From Kalmusia sp. IMI 367209 (lineage: Eukaryota > Ascomycota > Dothideomycetes > Pleosporales > Didymosphaeriaceae), in contig JAPEUQ010000007.1 of the NCBI GenBank assembly GCA_027946365.1, positions 558,001-622,000 on the forward strand: a DNA stretch of 64,000 nt. The letters run 5' to 3'. The translations under genes and the position numbers were made by a program. Position 1 is the first letter of the stretch; each line of letters opens with the position of its first letter. The notes under the pieces are model-generated. The model was not told where the DNA came from. It did no database searches and saw nothing but the letters and a program-made list of their open reading frames with translations. This document shows positions 9,624 to 19,413 of the stretch, piece by piece.

Positions 9624-10414
9624 ATGCAATCTTTCTTCTCACGAACCTGCATCACATCATCTCGAGCTTTCACAAAACCACTCCTAACCCAACTCAGACA
9701 ACCACTCGCAGCAAAAATGTCCACAGGCGTCCCTCCTTCAATTACTTCCCTGGCGATCGAGACGAAGGATCTAAAAACCGCCCCAGGAGTTTCCCTTTCC
9801 GAAAATCAATCCACAATCACTCGCTCCATCCTCGACCTCTTCGCCGGCCGCCCTTCCCTCCCTAAGCTCGCACTGTGGCGTGACGATGCAACTTTTACGG
9901 ACCCGCTCACCATCGCCACTGGCCGCGATCGCTTTGCAGCGCAGTGGTACGGACTGCAGCAAGCTTTCTCTGAGATCGAGAGACTACACCACGAAGTCAC
10001 AGATGCGGGGAACCCGATACTAATGGACTTAAAGACGCGGTATGTCATAAAGGGCATCGGAAAAGAGCAGGTTGTGCAAAGCGTGATAGCGATCCATCTC
10101 GACGGTGAAGGAAAAGTGCAAAAGGTGGAGGATCGTTGGGATGGGAAACTGCCTGAGGGCAGCATTGCGAATGTGAGTTCTGTTTTTCAGTTATTGAGTC
10201 CTGCCTGGTGGGCGAATTATTACATCGCGTGGGGATTCTGGGCGTGGAGTTTTACGTGGGAGACGAGGGTTTGGAGGGTGGGTGTATTCCTTGTGGGAGA
10301 GGATGTGTGCTAATTCGGGTCGCGTAGGCTTTCCGACATTTGAACGCGGTCACGGTGCCGAAGATCGTGAGTGTGCCGAAGAACGAGGAGGAGGATATGA
10401 AGAGGGGAAACTAA
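9624..10414 (+). CDS. SnoaL-like (NTF2 fold) protein, possible mitochondrial leader
   Basis: Predicted 246-residue protein from exons 9624-10277 and 10328-10414, with a 50-nt intron (GTGGGT, CTAAT branch, CGTAG acceptor). Residues about 60-175 look like a SnoaL-like NTF2-type alpha+beta barrel (ITRSILDLFAGRPSLPKL, LWRDDATFTDPL, then GKVQKVEDRWDGKLPEG), a fold used by many small hydrolases, cyclases and binding proteins; the substrate here is unknown. The first 31 residues are rich in Arg, Ser and Thr with no acidic residue, as in a mitochondrial presequence. A second in-frame ATG at 9717 (MSTGVPPS) would give a form without it. A hydrophobic WWANYYIAWGFWAWSF stretch follows the domain. Exon 2 ends in an acidic-basic tail (PKNEEEDMKRGN). 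Confidence 0.72.
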
Positions 10415-10880
10415 GGTTTACCGGGTATGGCTCAAGTGCGAATGGACGTTGTTGTATATATGTACTCGTAACTCACGATCGTGGACCAAAGACACCAACT
10501 TGCCACCTCGTTATTTTCTTCTAACTGGTTCAAACATACTACTTCAAAATGCCGGAATACATACATTTTTGAAGGACTATGATCGCCACTCTTGGCGGCA
10601 GTTCCACCTCGATTTATCCTGGTCGTGCTGTCGATACATCCATCGAGTGCGGAATCAAAGGTTCAATGACTCAACCAATCATGAAAGGCTTAGTCGCGAG
10701 ATACCCAGGCAGTTTCTATATAAGTAGGCGAGAACGCCTGCAGATCAGAGCTGCATGTCCGCTGGCGGGCGTAATCAAGACGTGGCGCAGGGTGGAGGCC
10801 GAATCACACAGCCTCATCCATCTCAACTACATCTTCACATCTGCAATTTGCAGATGCTATGATTCTACACTACAAAAGCC
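10415..10880 (+). other. Intergenic/5' region of myristoylated membrane protein gene
   Basis: 466 bp without supported coding sequence. It includes a TATATAA element listed separately. Confidence 0.4.
10717..10723 (+). promoter_or_regulatory. Putative TATA box (TATATAA)
   Basis: TATATAA lies 158 bp upstream of the ATG at 10881, a reasonable distance for a fungal TATA promoter with a 5' UTR of about 100 nt. Based on the sequence match only. Confidence 0.35.
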
Positions 10881-12416
10881 ATGGGTCAAGCAGTCAGCAC
10901 AAAAGAAGGTAAATGCATACGATAAATTAGGATATATCACATTTCTGACTTGCCATTCGCAGGCATCGACATCTGCACAAACGAGTGGCAGTCACGAAGC
11001 CCGGCTGAGATACTATTAAAAGCACTCGCAATCCACTTCAGCACTGCGGTTCTTCTATCCCAATATGCGGCTAGATGCGGGATGCCATTTGAAAAGCGGT
11101 GCTGGTTCGTCCTGCGCGCGCTACTATTCCCCGCGTGGTCGACGGTAGCAGCGCTCCTCGACATCACTTCAAGAGTCGCAGCCGCCATCTTCTTTAGCAT
11201 TTCGCAAAAATTTGCTGCGGACGATCAACTCGAAGTCGAACCAGGAGGGCCGTTGCAAGCTGTCTATGCAAGTGTCGGCATGCACGCCAAACAGAATCAG
11301 GACGACATGCTACCACACGCCGAGCATCAAGAAGGCCAACCCGTCCATTTGCCGCAGACCTTGTCCCTTGGAGAAGTCGATCGGCTCACGACATCAAGTC
11401 TCGACGGACAGACACAAACCCTCCGCTGCCGCCGCGTCAAATCCTCCCGTCCACGGACGAAGCGCCTACTATCCATCATCCTAATCATCGTATATCTGAT
11501 CCAAGCCACCACGACGCTCGTCCTCGAGATCCGGCGCTCCCAATTCACCACCAAGAAATGGCTCGCCAACGGCTCACCCGTCAAAATCTTTGGCGACTAT
11601 ACGATCTACTGGTGGCGCCCCCAGACAGGGTTCCGCGAGGGCTTCGCCAAAGCGCCCGCGGTGACGCCCGCGGACTCGAGCACAGCCAAGCTCGCCATTT
11701 ACGGCATCTTGACCGCCGTCTTCTACCTGTGCGTCGAGCTCGCGGGCGCGAGCTGGGAGTACACGACGAGCGCGCACGAAGCGTGGAGGTTCGCGGTCGA
11801 CAGCCCCGCGACCAAGACGCAGCGGTGCTGCATCGGCATCTGCACATCGTACCTGGCCGACTACGCGCTGCACCGCTACCTGGGCACGCTGAGCATGTAC
11901 AGACGCACCTGGGCGCTGTTCCAGGAAGTGCTGAAGCTCAGTACGAGCACGACGCGGGACCCGGTCGTCTTCGTCGTGGGGGTGCTCGGCGTGCTGATGT
12001 TCGCGAACTCCAAGGCGTTTGGGTATGCGGTGCGGCGGTGGGGGCGCCTGCGGTCTCGCGCGTACCTCGCTGTCCATCTTCTTCCTCAGGCGCTGCTCGA
12101 CTCGTTTGATTTCGCGTACCAGGATCCGAGCGAGTTTGTGTTTCTGGAGCGTGGCTTCGATTCTGCGGCGTTGGAGCCGGCGGAGCAGGAGGCTGTTGTC
12201 GAGGGGGCGTGGCATTTGCGGCTGCGGTATTATCTTTATGTTGGGGCGTGGGCGGTTCCGATTATTGTGTTTGGCGTGCTGAGCTTGTATGAGGATCTTT
12301 ATACTTCGAGGCCGATCATGGAGAAGTTCGTGCTGGAGGGTGGGTGTGTGCAGAGAGCGGATTTGGATGCGTGGAAGTGGAAGGATCCGTTGGCTGATAT
12401 GCTATGGGCCTTTTGA
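10881..12416 (+). CDS. Polytopic membrane protein with N-myristoylation motif
   Basis: I do not recognise a named family. Predicted 493 residues from a 28-nt first exon (10881-10908) and a second exon 10963-12416; the 54-nt intron has a CTGAC branch site. The N-terminus MGQAVSTKEG fits the N-myristoylation consensus (Gly2, Ser6), so the protein is probably lipidated. Seen: a weakly hydrophobic N-terminal helix region (residues 30-90); a polar linker; then clear membrane segments LLSIILIIVYLIQATTTLVL, LAIYGILTAVFYLCVELAGA, PVVFVVGVLGVLMFANSKAF and YLYVGAWAVPIIVFGVLSLY. Codon usage from 11500 to 12100 is very GC3-rich, which leaves long antisense frames open that are not genes. Function unknown. 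Confidence 0.72.
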
Positions 12417-13225
12417 CGAGATGTTTAGATGTTTTTGAAGCTATTGCGTTTTATAGACCTTTGAGGTTGTACTATCAATGTATCGAATATGAAGTCTAAG
12501 ATTCCTTACTACAACGGAGACAATATGGAAATAGATGTTTGAGCTAAATGATTTGAGTACAGCAATATGTCGTACATAAAAGGCGAGTAAACATACAGAG
12601 AAGTGGAGCATTTTACTAAGCAGCTACTAGAGTTGTGATATCATGTAACACTCTCGTAGGATGATATGTTCGGACTTTTAGATCAGACTTACAGGTAGTT
12701 GCTAAATTGAGCAGGGTTGTGCGTGCATGCCTCACACATTTTTCATAAAGAACATTAAACATTTGGCTTTCAAATGTATCTCAGTGATGCCTTCCCTAAC
12801 ATACCTCCGACCACAATTCTTTAGATCCACGCACTATCAGTGTCCCCACGTACAACATACACATGCACAAACCGCACAAATTCACGAAGCCTTTACCAAA
12901 CCACATGTCCAGAAAACAAGTCCACGCGTCCGACAGTTCGTGAAGAAAAAGCAACGTGTATTTGGATATCCTGCAAACCAGCCCAGCCTCTCTATATACC
13001 CACACCACACCTAATTCTCACAAGCAAGCTTCTGTCCCCTTAAATCCCAATCTTACCCGAGCGTAAATCATGACTGCCATACCGCATTCGATCCACCGGT
13101 TTTCACTTACCTCCATCTAGGCGATAGCACTACCCCTGGGCCTGACGTTGTGGATCGGACGCGGGTTCGCCTTGTGTCTATCGAACCGTTAGCGTTGGAA
13201 CAATTTTTCCTTGATGACAGGGTAC
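12417..13225. other. Convergent intergenic region, no gene seen
   Basis: About 810 bp between two converging genes. The part 12440-12760 is AT-richer than its surroundings. Short frames in 12727-13043 start with ATG but have no recognisable features and no splice partner. Confidence 0.4.
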
Positions 13226-15011
13226 TTACTTCTTCACAATGCGCTCGATGGCATCCATGCCCTTGGCCAAGGTTTCCATACGCGGCCCATAGCTCAATCT
13301 TACAAAGTGGTGGCACGGGCTGTCGAACAGATCCCTGCGCTTGCTAGGATTCAAGTCGAAGAAGATGCCCGGCACAACGATGACCTTCTCCTCGAGACAG
13401 GCCTGGAAGAAGTTGAGCCCGTCGGCGATGCTCTCGGGCAAGTCGGACAGGTCGAGCCAGATGTAGAAGGTGCTGTTGGGCATGAAGGGGAACTTGAAGC
13501 CGATCTCCTGCAGGCGGCCGATGACGAAGTCGCGCTTGGTGCGGAAGTGCATCTGCAGGGCGCGCATCTCGTTGCGCACGCGCGGCGGCTCGAGCATGCT
13601 GACGGCCGCCTCCTGGAACGGCACGTTGCACCCGCCGTCGAGGTACGACCCGCAACTGCCAATGGCCTGAATGAATTCCTTGGGCCCCAGGATCCAGGCC
13701 ACGCGCCAGCCGGGCAGTCGGAAGCGCTTGGTCAGGCCATCGATGATGAGGACGTCGTCTTCGTCGACGTCTTCGATGTTGTCGGCGGCCGAGATGACGG
13801 TGCCGTCGCAGTTAGTCGTGTAGTTGTAGCCGCAGTAGAACTCGTCCATGATGAGGGTAGCGCGGTCGCGGCAGATGTTCTGGATCTGGGCGAGCTCTGG
13901 GTTGGTGATCATCTGGCCGGTGGGATTGCGGGGGTTGGAGGTGAGGATGACAGAGGTGCCACGGGCGATTTCGGTGGCGATGAGGTCGGGGGACATGTGG
14001 TATTTCTCCTCCTCGCCGAGGGGAATAGGAATCGCGGCGATGTTACGGAAGAGGGACAACATCTCGTTGTAGGCGGTGTAGTCTGTCATTGTCGATTAGT
14101 TGCCTGTACTTCAACATTCATAGGACCTTGGAGGAGAGACGTTACTCACCAGGAATGAAGAATCCCAAGTAGCAATTGCCCAACACTGCAGCAATACGGA
14201 TCAACCCCGCGCGTCCGCCAGGCACAATGCACACGTTCTCCCACGTGTACTGGCTCTTCCTCCACTTGCGATGGTGCTCATTGTACAGCTTAGCGACCGC
14301 CTCTCGCAGCGGCTTGATACCCGCCGTAGGACCATATTCACGCCCGTGGCTCGAGATGTCGACCTCCTTGGGCCTCTCAAAGCAGCCCTTGATCTCGTCG
14401 TCGACCTCTGGCGCGCCCTGTCCCAGGTTCGCCCACGCATCGGGGTTCTCGAGGTATCCGTGCTCATAGGCGCGTTCGGACGTCCATACTACACCGGTGG
14501 AGGCACGCGTGGGGTCGAGACCGGCGTGGGCTTTGTGGCCTTCGTGCGAGTCACGGAATTGACGGTGGATCTTGGATGTAAGCTCTGTAGAGGATGTATG
14601 TTAGCTTCTTGTGTTTGACAAAGTAGATTTAGTTCCCAAATCGGGTCATTGTGGGATCGAGCTGGGTTGCGGGGTATGGCGTCCGATCACCATCCTATGG
14701 CGGCCGAACGTCCAAGCACGAGGGACAATGTGCTGGTCCAGAGATACCAAGCAATACTGTTCGTTTGCCCCTCCAATCCTCTCCGCTTGTCATTCTCGTT
14801 GCCAGCGCAGCACTACCCCAGCTCTTGTGCAGCCAAAAAAAAAAAGAAAGAAAGCTTCGCATAATGACGTAGCACATCCCACCTTGCCCACAACGTCCAG
14901 CGAAAACCGCAACTCACCATTCTCAGTAGGATCCTTGGTCGAAGAGAAGCGCCTGTTGCTGAAGGTCCCCGAGCGCGTCAAGATGGGCACTTTGTCCGCC
15001 GAGAAAGACAT
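13226..15011 (-). CDS. PLP-dependent class I/II aminotransferase
   Basis: Predicted 461 residues from exons 15011-14918, 14584-14150 and 14082-13226, both introns in phase 1 (333 nt and 67 nt). Fold-type I aminotransferase of the aspartate-aminotransferase superfamily, related to the ACC-synthase/kynurenine-aminotransferase-like branch. Seen: substrate-side LGQGAPEVDDE; cofactor-loop PGGRAGLIRI; NPRNPTGQM around residue 230; DEFYCGY with the Asp (about 256) and Tyr (about 259) that contact PLP; the Schiff-base lysine in GLTKRFRLPGWR (about Lys295); and a C-terminal FVRLSYG whose Arg should bind the substrate carboxylate. The substrate cannot be read from the sequence. The ATG at 15011 opens MSFSADKVPILTRSG and splices cleanly through a GTGAGT donor to a CTACAG acceptor with a CTAAC branch. 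No secondary-metabolism genes are adjacent. Confidence 0.87.
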
Positions 15012-16233
15012 GGTGGGTAGGGTAGCTCAGTTAAGCTTTTCTAGCGTTCCTGTCAAGTACGAAGTTGTTTCAGTCGAGCCCACAGGCAGTCCAAAGAAGA
15101 AGAAAAAGAGAAGAAGCGCGATCTCAGAAGGTAGAAAGATCCCTTCAAGAGAAAGAAAAGAGAAAGGGTCCACGGCGCGGCCAAGCACCAAACTTTATAA
15201 CACCAACGCGTCGATGGTGGACGCACACCCCACCCCAGTTTTGCGCACGCCAGCAACGGGCGTGCGCCCAAGCTCCCCTCCTCCATCGACGCCTCGATTC
15301 GCAGCCGCTAAACAGGGCAGCTCGCCGGCTCAACTTCGTCCCCGTCTCACCCTGGACCCAATCATTCCCCAGCACGGGCTCACACCGCCGCCACACCGTC
15401 TCCGCTATCGTGCAGCCATCTGCATCCAACCCTGCGGATCTTGACCGCAACTCGAAGCCCTGTGTTTGCTTCTTTGCTGCTGCTGCTGCTGCTTCTCCAC
15501 GTTGCAACCTGCTGATCGGCACTTGAACCAGATACTCAATTGAGACACGACGAACATAAGGTTCGCGACAAGCATGTCTGCATAGAGGATTCCCTGACTG
15601 ATACCGCGCCGCCACAATTCGCCCAAGTCACTCAGCTCGCAAGTAGCAGCACCCCTCTTCCTGGACGCCTCACGCAGCAAGAGTCGCAGGATAATGCCTC
15701 ACGCAGCCCCAATCATGTCGCAACGCCTCAAACGACCATCCAAAACGAGCTGTCCCCCCTCCGGAACGCGAGCACCAGAAACGCAACGTCTTCGGAATCG
15801 GAAGCGTGCTTTTTCGGAAACCTCGATGGCCTAACCACACCAATAACGTAGCGTGGCTGACGTATACTTCTCACAGCACACAGGACGACAGTTGATCCCG
15901 CATCTCAAACTCTCGCCATCTTATCATCCTCTGGGCCTTCGGGCTCGCCGGAAATAAGGTGACGAAAAGCACTGTTCAACGCGTACACAGGTACCACTGC
16001 CGTTCATGCCCGACCCTCAGCCCTGCAACCCAGAAACGTTACATCAAATCAGCACTTAATTGCGCGATTAAATGGTGTTTCCAATATAGAATATCAATCA
16101 TACAATTGCTATATACAGATCCAGGAGGTGTCCGTGTTGCTACAGCAACTGTAGAGCGCTGCAACGGCATTGACACGCTCCCCAATCCAATTCTACAATA
16201 CAGGCTTTGCAACAAAAGGAAAAGCAACTACAG
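15012..16233. other. Intergenic, aminotransferase promoter and VPH1 3' flank
   Basis: About 1.2 kb with no supported gene. Both strands have short open frames with CTG/GCT repeats around 15475-15495, but no frame combines an ATG with recognisable sequence. A purine-rich tract occurs at about 15098-15175. Confidence 0.4.
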
Positions 16234-18945
16234 CTACTCTACAGGATCCTCCTCCAGCAGCTTTTCAAAGCTAAAGGGCTCAAAGGGTACACCGTCGCCT
16301 ATGAAATGCTTGCTCATGGCCTCGACCCAGTGCAGACGGAGGGAGTGCAACATGGCGCTCGTGCCCTCCATAACGCAAAGCACCGCGACTGTGAGCATGA
16401 ACCAGCCGTAGAAGACGACGACCGTGACGATCGAGCCTGTGATGCCGCTAAAGGTAAATGCATTCTTCATGGTCATTTCCCAGAGCACGATAGAGAGACG
16501 TTGATGCGCGAGGGAGAGGGCCCAGAGACGGAGGTAGGATGCCGTGTGGGAGACGCAGTTGAGGCAGAACTCTGTCAAAAAAAAGTTAGCAAACATATAG
16601 AACGATGGACGTGACTGAACGTACCGATAGTGTGAATGACCTGGTGGATCATGACCTCGCCAAACTCAAACTCCTCGTGATCTTCTCCGTGACCAATGTC
16701 CTGGGTGATCATGGCAATGCCATCTTCATCGTCGCCAAAGCTGTCACGTCCGCCATTGAGGGTACGGCCCTCCTCATCGTCATCGTCATCCAAAGCGCTG
16801 ACGCGAGTGCTCTCGCCAATGCCACGGTATCCAAGCGCACGAGCCTTGTTGTGCTCCCACCTCAAGTAAAAGGGCTTTAAGAACAGCAAAACAGGGACGC
16901 AAAGAAGAGCCAAGACCACAAGAATCTTCTGCACAGCAATCTGTCCAGGGTAAAGAGCATCCTGCCCAAGTGTGCCGGGCGACAAAAACATGTAGATCAA
17001 CATGTTCAGAAGACTGGGCGGGTTGATACCACGAGCAGCCCAGTCAACCGACCATTTGTAAACGATGGTGAAGGAAAGGTATCCGAAGATGGACTGGAAG
17101 AAGATCATGCCAGGGACAAAGTTGCCCCAGATGTCGATAGAAGTCTTGAAGTAGCGAGCGTTGACAAGCGACCAGATCAACGAGAAGGTCATGTGGCACC
17201 AACCGAGCAAAATACTAAGCTTCATCTTGTAGCTGTTCGAGAAGAGCAGGTCATTGTCGGTGTCATGCCACCTCCAATCCAAACCGAAGGGGTAGGTGTA
17301 GCCCTCCACTCTCTTAGATGTGGGGCCGAGTTTGTCGCCGTCTGAATCCCACTCCCACATCGACTTGAACCACGGCAGTTCCTTGGAGAAAGCATCGCAG
17401 TACAGAAGACCGGTGTAGATGGAGAAGATACCCATCATCAGAACAATATAACGACCGTAGAAGATCATCGAGAACAGTTCGTCCAGCTTGCTGCGCTGCA
17501 GCTTGCGTTCGTAGTAGATCATAGCGAGGGCTGCGCAGAGAAGGATGACACCGTGGCCGGCATCACCAAACATGACGGAAAACATGAAGGGGAAGGTGAC
17601 AATGGCAGGAAGGGCCGGATTTATTTCTCGGTACTTGATCGTCCCGTAGGCATCGATGATGGTCTGGAAAGCAAGAGTGAAGCGGTTGGTCTTGAAGTAG
17701 GTCGGCGGGGTCTTCGTAGTCTTGATCTGGTTGACGATGGTAGGAACAGACAGTCCAGCTCGGTCATTGACATCTGAAAGAGTAGACTTGACCAAGCCAA
17801 GAGCGCTTGTCGGCGCCCAAGCTTCGGCGATGAGCGTCTTTCGCTGTTGATCATACGAGAATCTGTTCAAAGTCTCATAGGTGCCCTTCTCTTTCTTCAC
17901 CACGACCATCCAAGCAGCAAGATTGCGACCGATAGCCGTCAGCTCCGCGTCCAACGTAGACTTGGTGTTCCTCAAAACACTGGCCAAGTCGCTCAGGCGG
18001 CTGTTGACCTCTCGGATCTGATCACGGCGCAGCTCACTGTTCTCATCCACGCTATAGAGGTCGGCGCCCATAGACTCTGAGATCTTGCGGATCTTGGCAA
18101 TGATCTCCTTGCCGTGGGCGAAAATGATAAAGACGTTCTTGTTCGTCTCCTCGTTGGTCTCGGGGTTGATGATGGGTTCCGGGATCTCAGACTGGTTCAT
18201 GTACAAATTGCCACGAAGGGTCCTCCACAAGATTCTTTCAAAGGACGCAATGCGCTCGCGGGGGATGACACCGGCAACGAATCCGATATTCATCACGGAG
18301 AAGGATCGGTCTCCAGAAGCATCACCCTGTCCATTTTGCTCGACATCTTGAAGCAGAGGGGCATCGTCGTCATCGATCGAGTGACGAATCTCCTCCGTCT
18401 GTCCGCGGGCCCTGTCGAAGAAGCCACCAGCCTCCCTCAGGACCCAGCGCCACTCCGTAAGCTCTACCTCGCGCTTCTTCAATGTCTCATAGCTCTCGTT
18501 CAGCGAAGAAATCCTGTTTTCCAGCTGCTGGCTCTTGTCTGCAAGCTCATCGATCTCGGAAGCGGAAGGGGAGGTGAACGGATTGTCGAAATCGTAAATC
18601 GAACGCATCGGGATGTTTAATTTGTCCATCTGCGAGCGAAAGTAGCGCAGCTGTCGCTCTACATTGTCCAGCCGGCGGATTTCTTGCGTAAAGGTACGTT
18701 GAAATGCGGTCGTCTCCGAGTTGAGCTATAGAGTTGACATCATTAGCACTTCGCCCCATCAAATCCCATTGCCAAAGCTTTATATCCCGCTCACAATGGC
18801 CTCTAGAGATACTTACATCTCTGAAGTCCATGACACCAAGCTCTCCAAGGGCAGAAACAACTTCGCGCCCGATTTCGTTGGAGATGTAGAGCTGCGTCAA
18901 GGACATGTCCGCCGAGCGGAACATGGTGTCCTTGTGCGGCGCCAT
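16234..18945 (-). CDS. VPH1: V-type proton ATPase subunit a, vacuolar isoform
   Basis: Predicted 855 residues from exons 18945-18817, 18725-16625 and 16571-16234 (introns 91 and 53 nt). Subunit a of the V-ATPase Vo sector forms the two proton half-channels of the pump that acidifies vacuoles. Seen: the N-terminal [17 protein letters not shown] and [28 protein letters not shown] blocks; the cytosolic coiled-coil half; [14 protein letters not shown] before the first membrane helix; [15 protein letters not shown]; then after the last intron [24 protein letters not shown]. Arg758 in that last motif matches the essential proton-channel arginine (Arg735 in yeast Vph1). Length fits yeast Vph1 (840). 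A second Met at 18924 is a weaker start. The proton gradient it makes would drive the VCX1 exchanger encoded at 48.6 kb. Confidence 0.96.
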
Positions 18946-19413
18946 GCTGGCGGCTCTAGGAAACAAGTACGCCTTCGGAGGAGAACTTGTTGCAGGGTGC
19001 GGTGGCGAATCGGTCGGTTCGTGATGGGTGGTGGATGTAGCTGCCTCGAGCAGTTGACGATGATGCGGCAGGGCAAGGGTGGCAGTTGCCAAGTTCGCTT
19101 AGTCAAAGGAAGATCACGTGCCGTCATTCAGCCACAGATCCATGCTTGCCAGGTATTGATATTAAAGATAGGGCTATCATTGTAATATACACTTCGTTTA
19201 TCCTGTAAGCACCGTCATACTACCATATTATCACTTTGATCCGGTCGTAGCTGTTTGTCTCCATTTACATTACCATACTGTCCCACCAAAATTCCCTTCC
19301 AAATGAGGTAACCTTCATAGCAGATACATCGTAATCGAGTATGAGTACCGTCTGCATACACACTCAGAATAGCTCGTGAGATTTACGATGCGCCTCAGAG
19401 TTGAAGCTTCCGC
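18946..19413. other. VPH1 promoter and MER3 3' flank
   Basis: 468 bp between the VPH1 start and the stop codon of the helicase gene, both on the minus strand. No gene seen. The stretch 19140-19330 is AT-rich and probably includes the helicase terminator. Confidence 0.4.

Noticed and set aside
11574..12215. Long antisense frame opposite the myristoylated membrane protein
   Set aside because: Arises from the very GC-rich third codon positions of the real gene; composition is Arg/Pro/His-rich noise.
13211..14158. A 315-codon + strand frame opposite the aminotransferase
   Set aside because: The opposite strand carries all PLP-enzyme motifs, so the Val/Glu/Gly-rich + strand frame is a shadow.
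13226..15011. Aminotransferase as part of a secondary-metabolite cluster
   Set aside because: No synthase, P450, transporter or regulator of such a cluster is nearby; neighbours are housekeeping genes.
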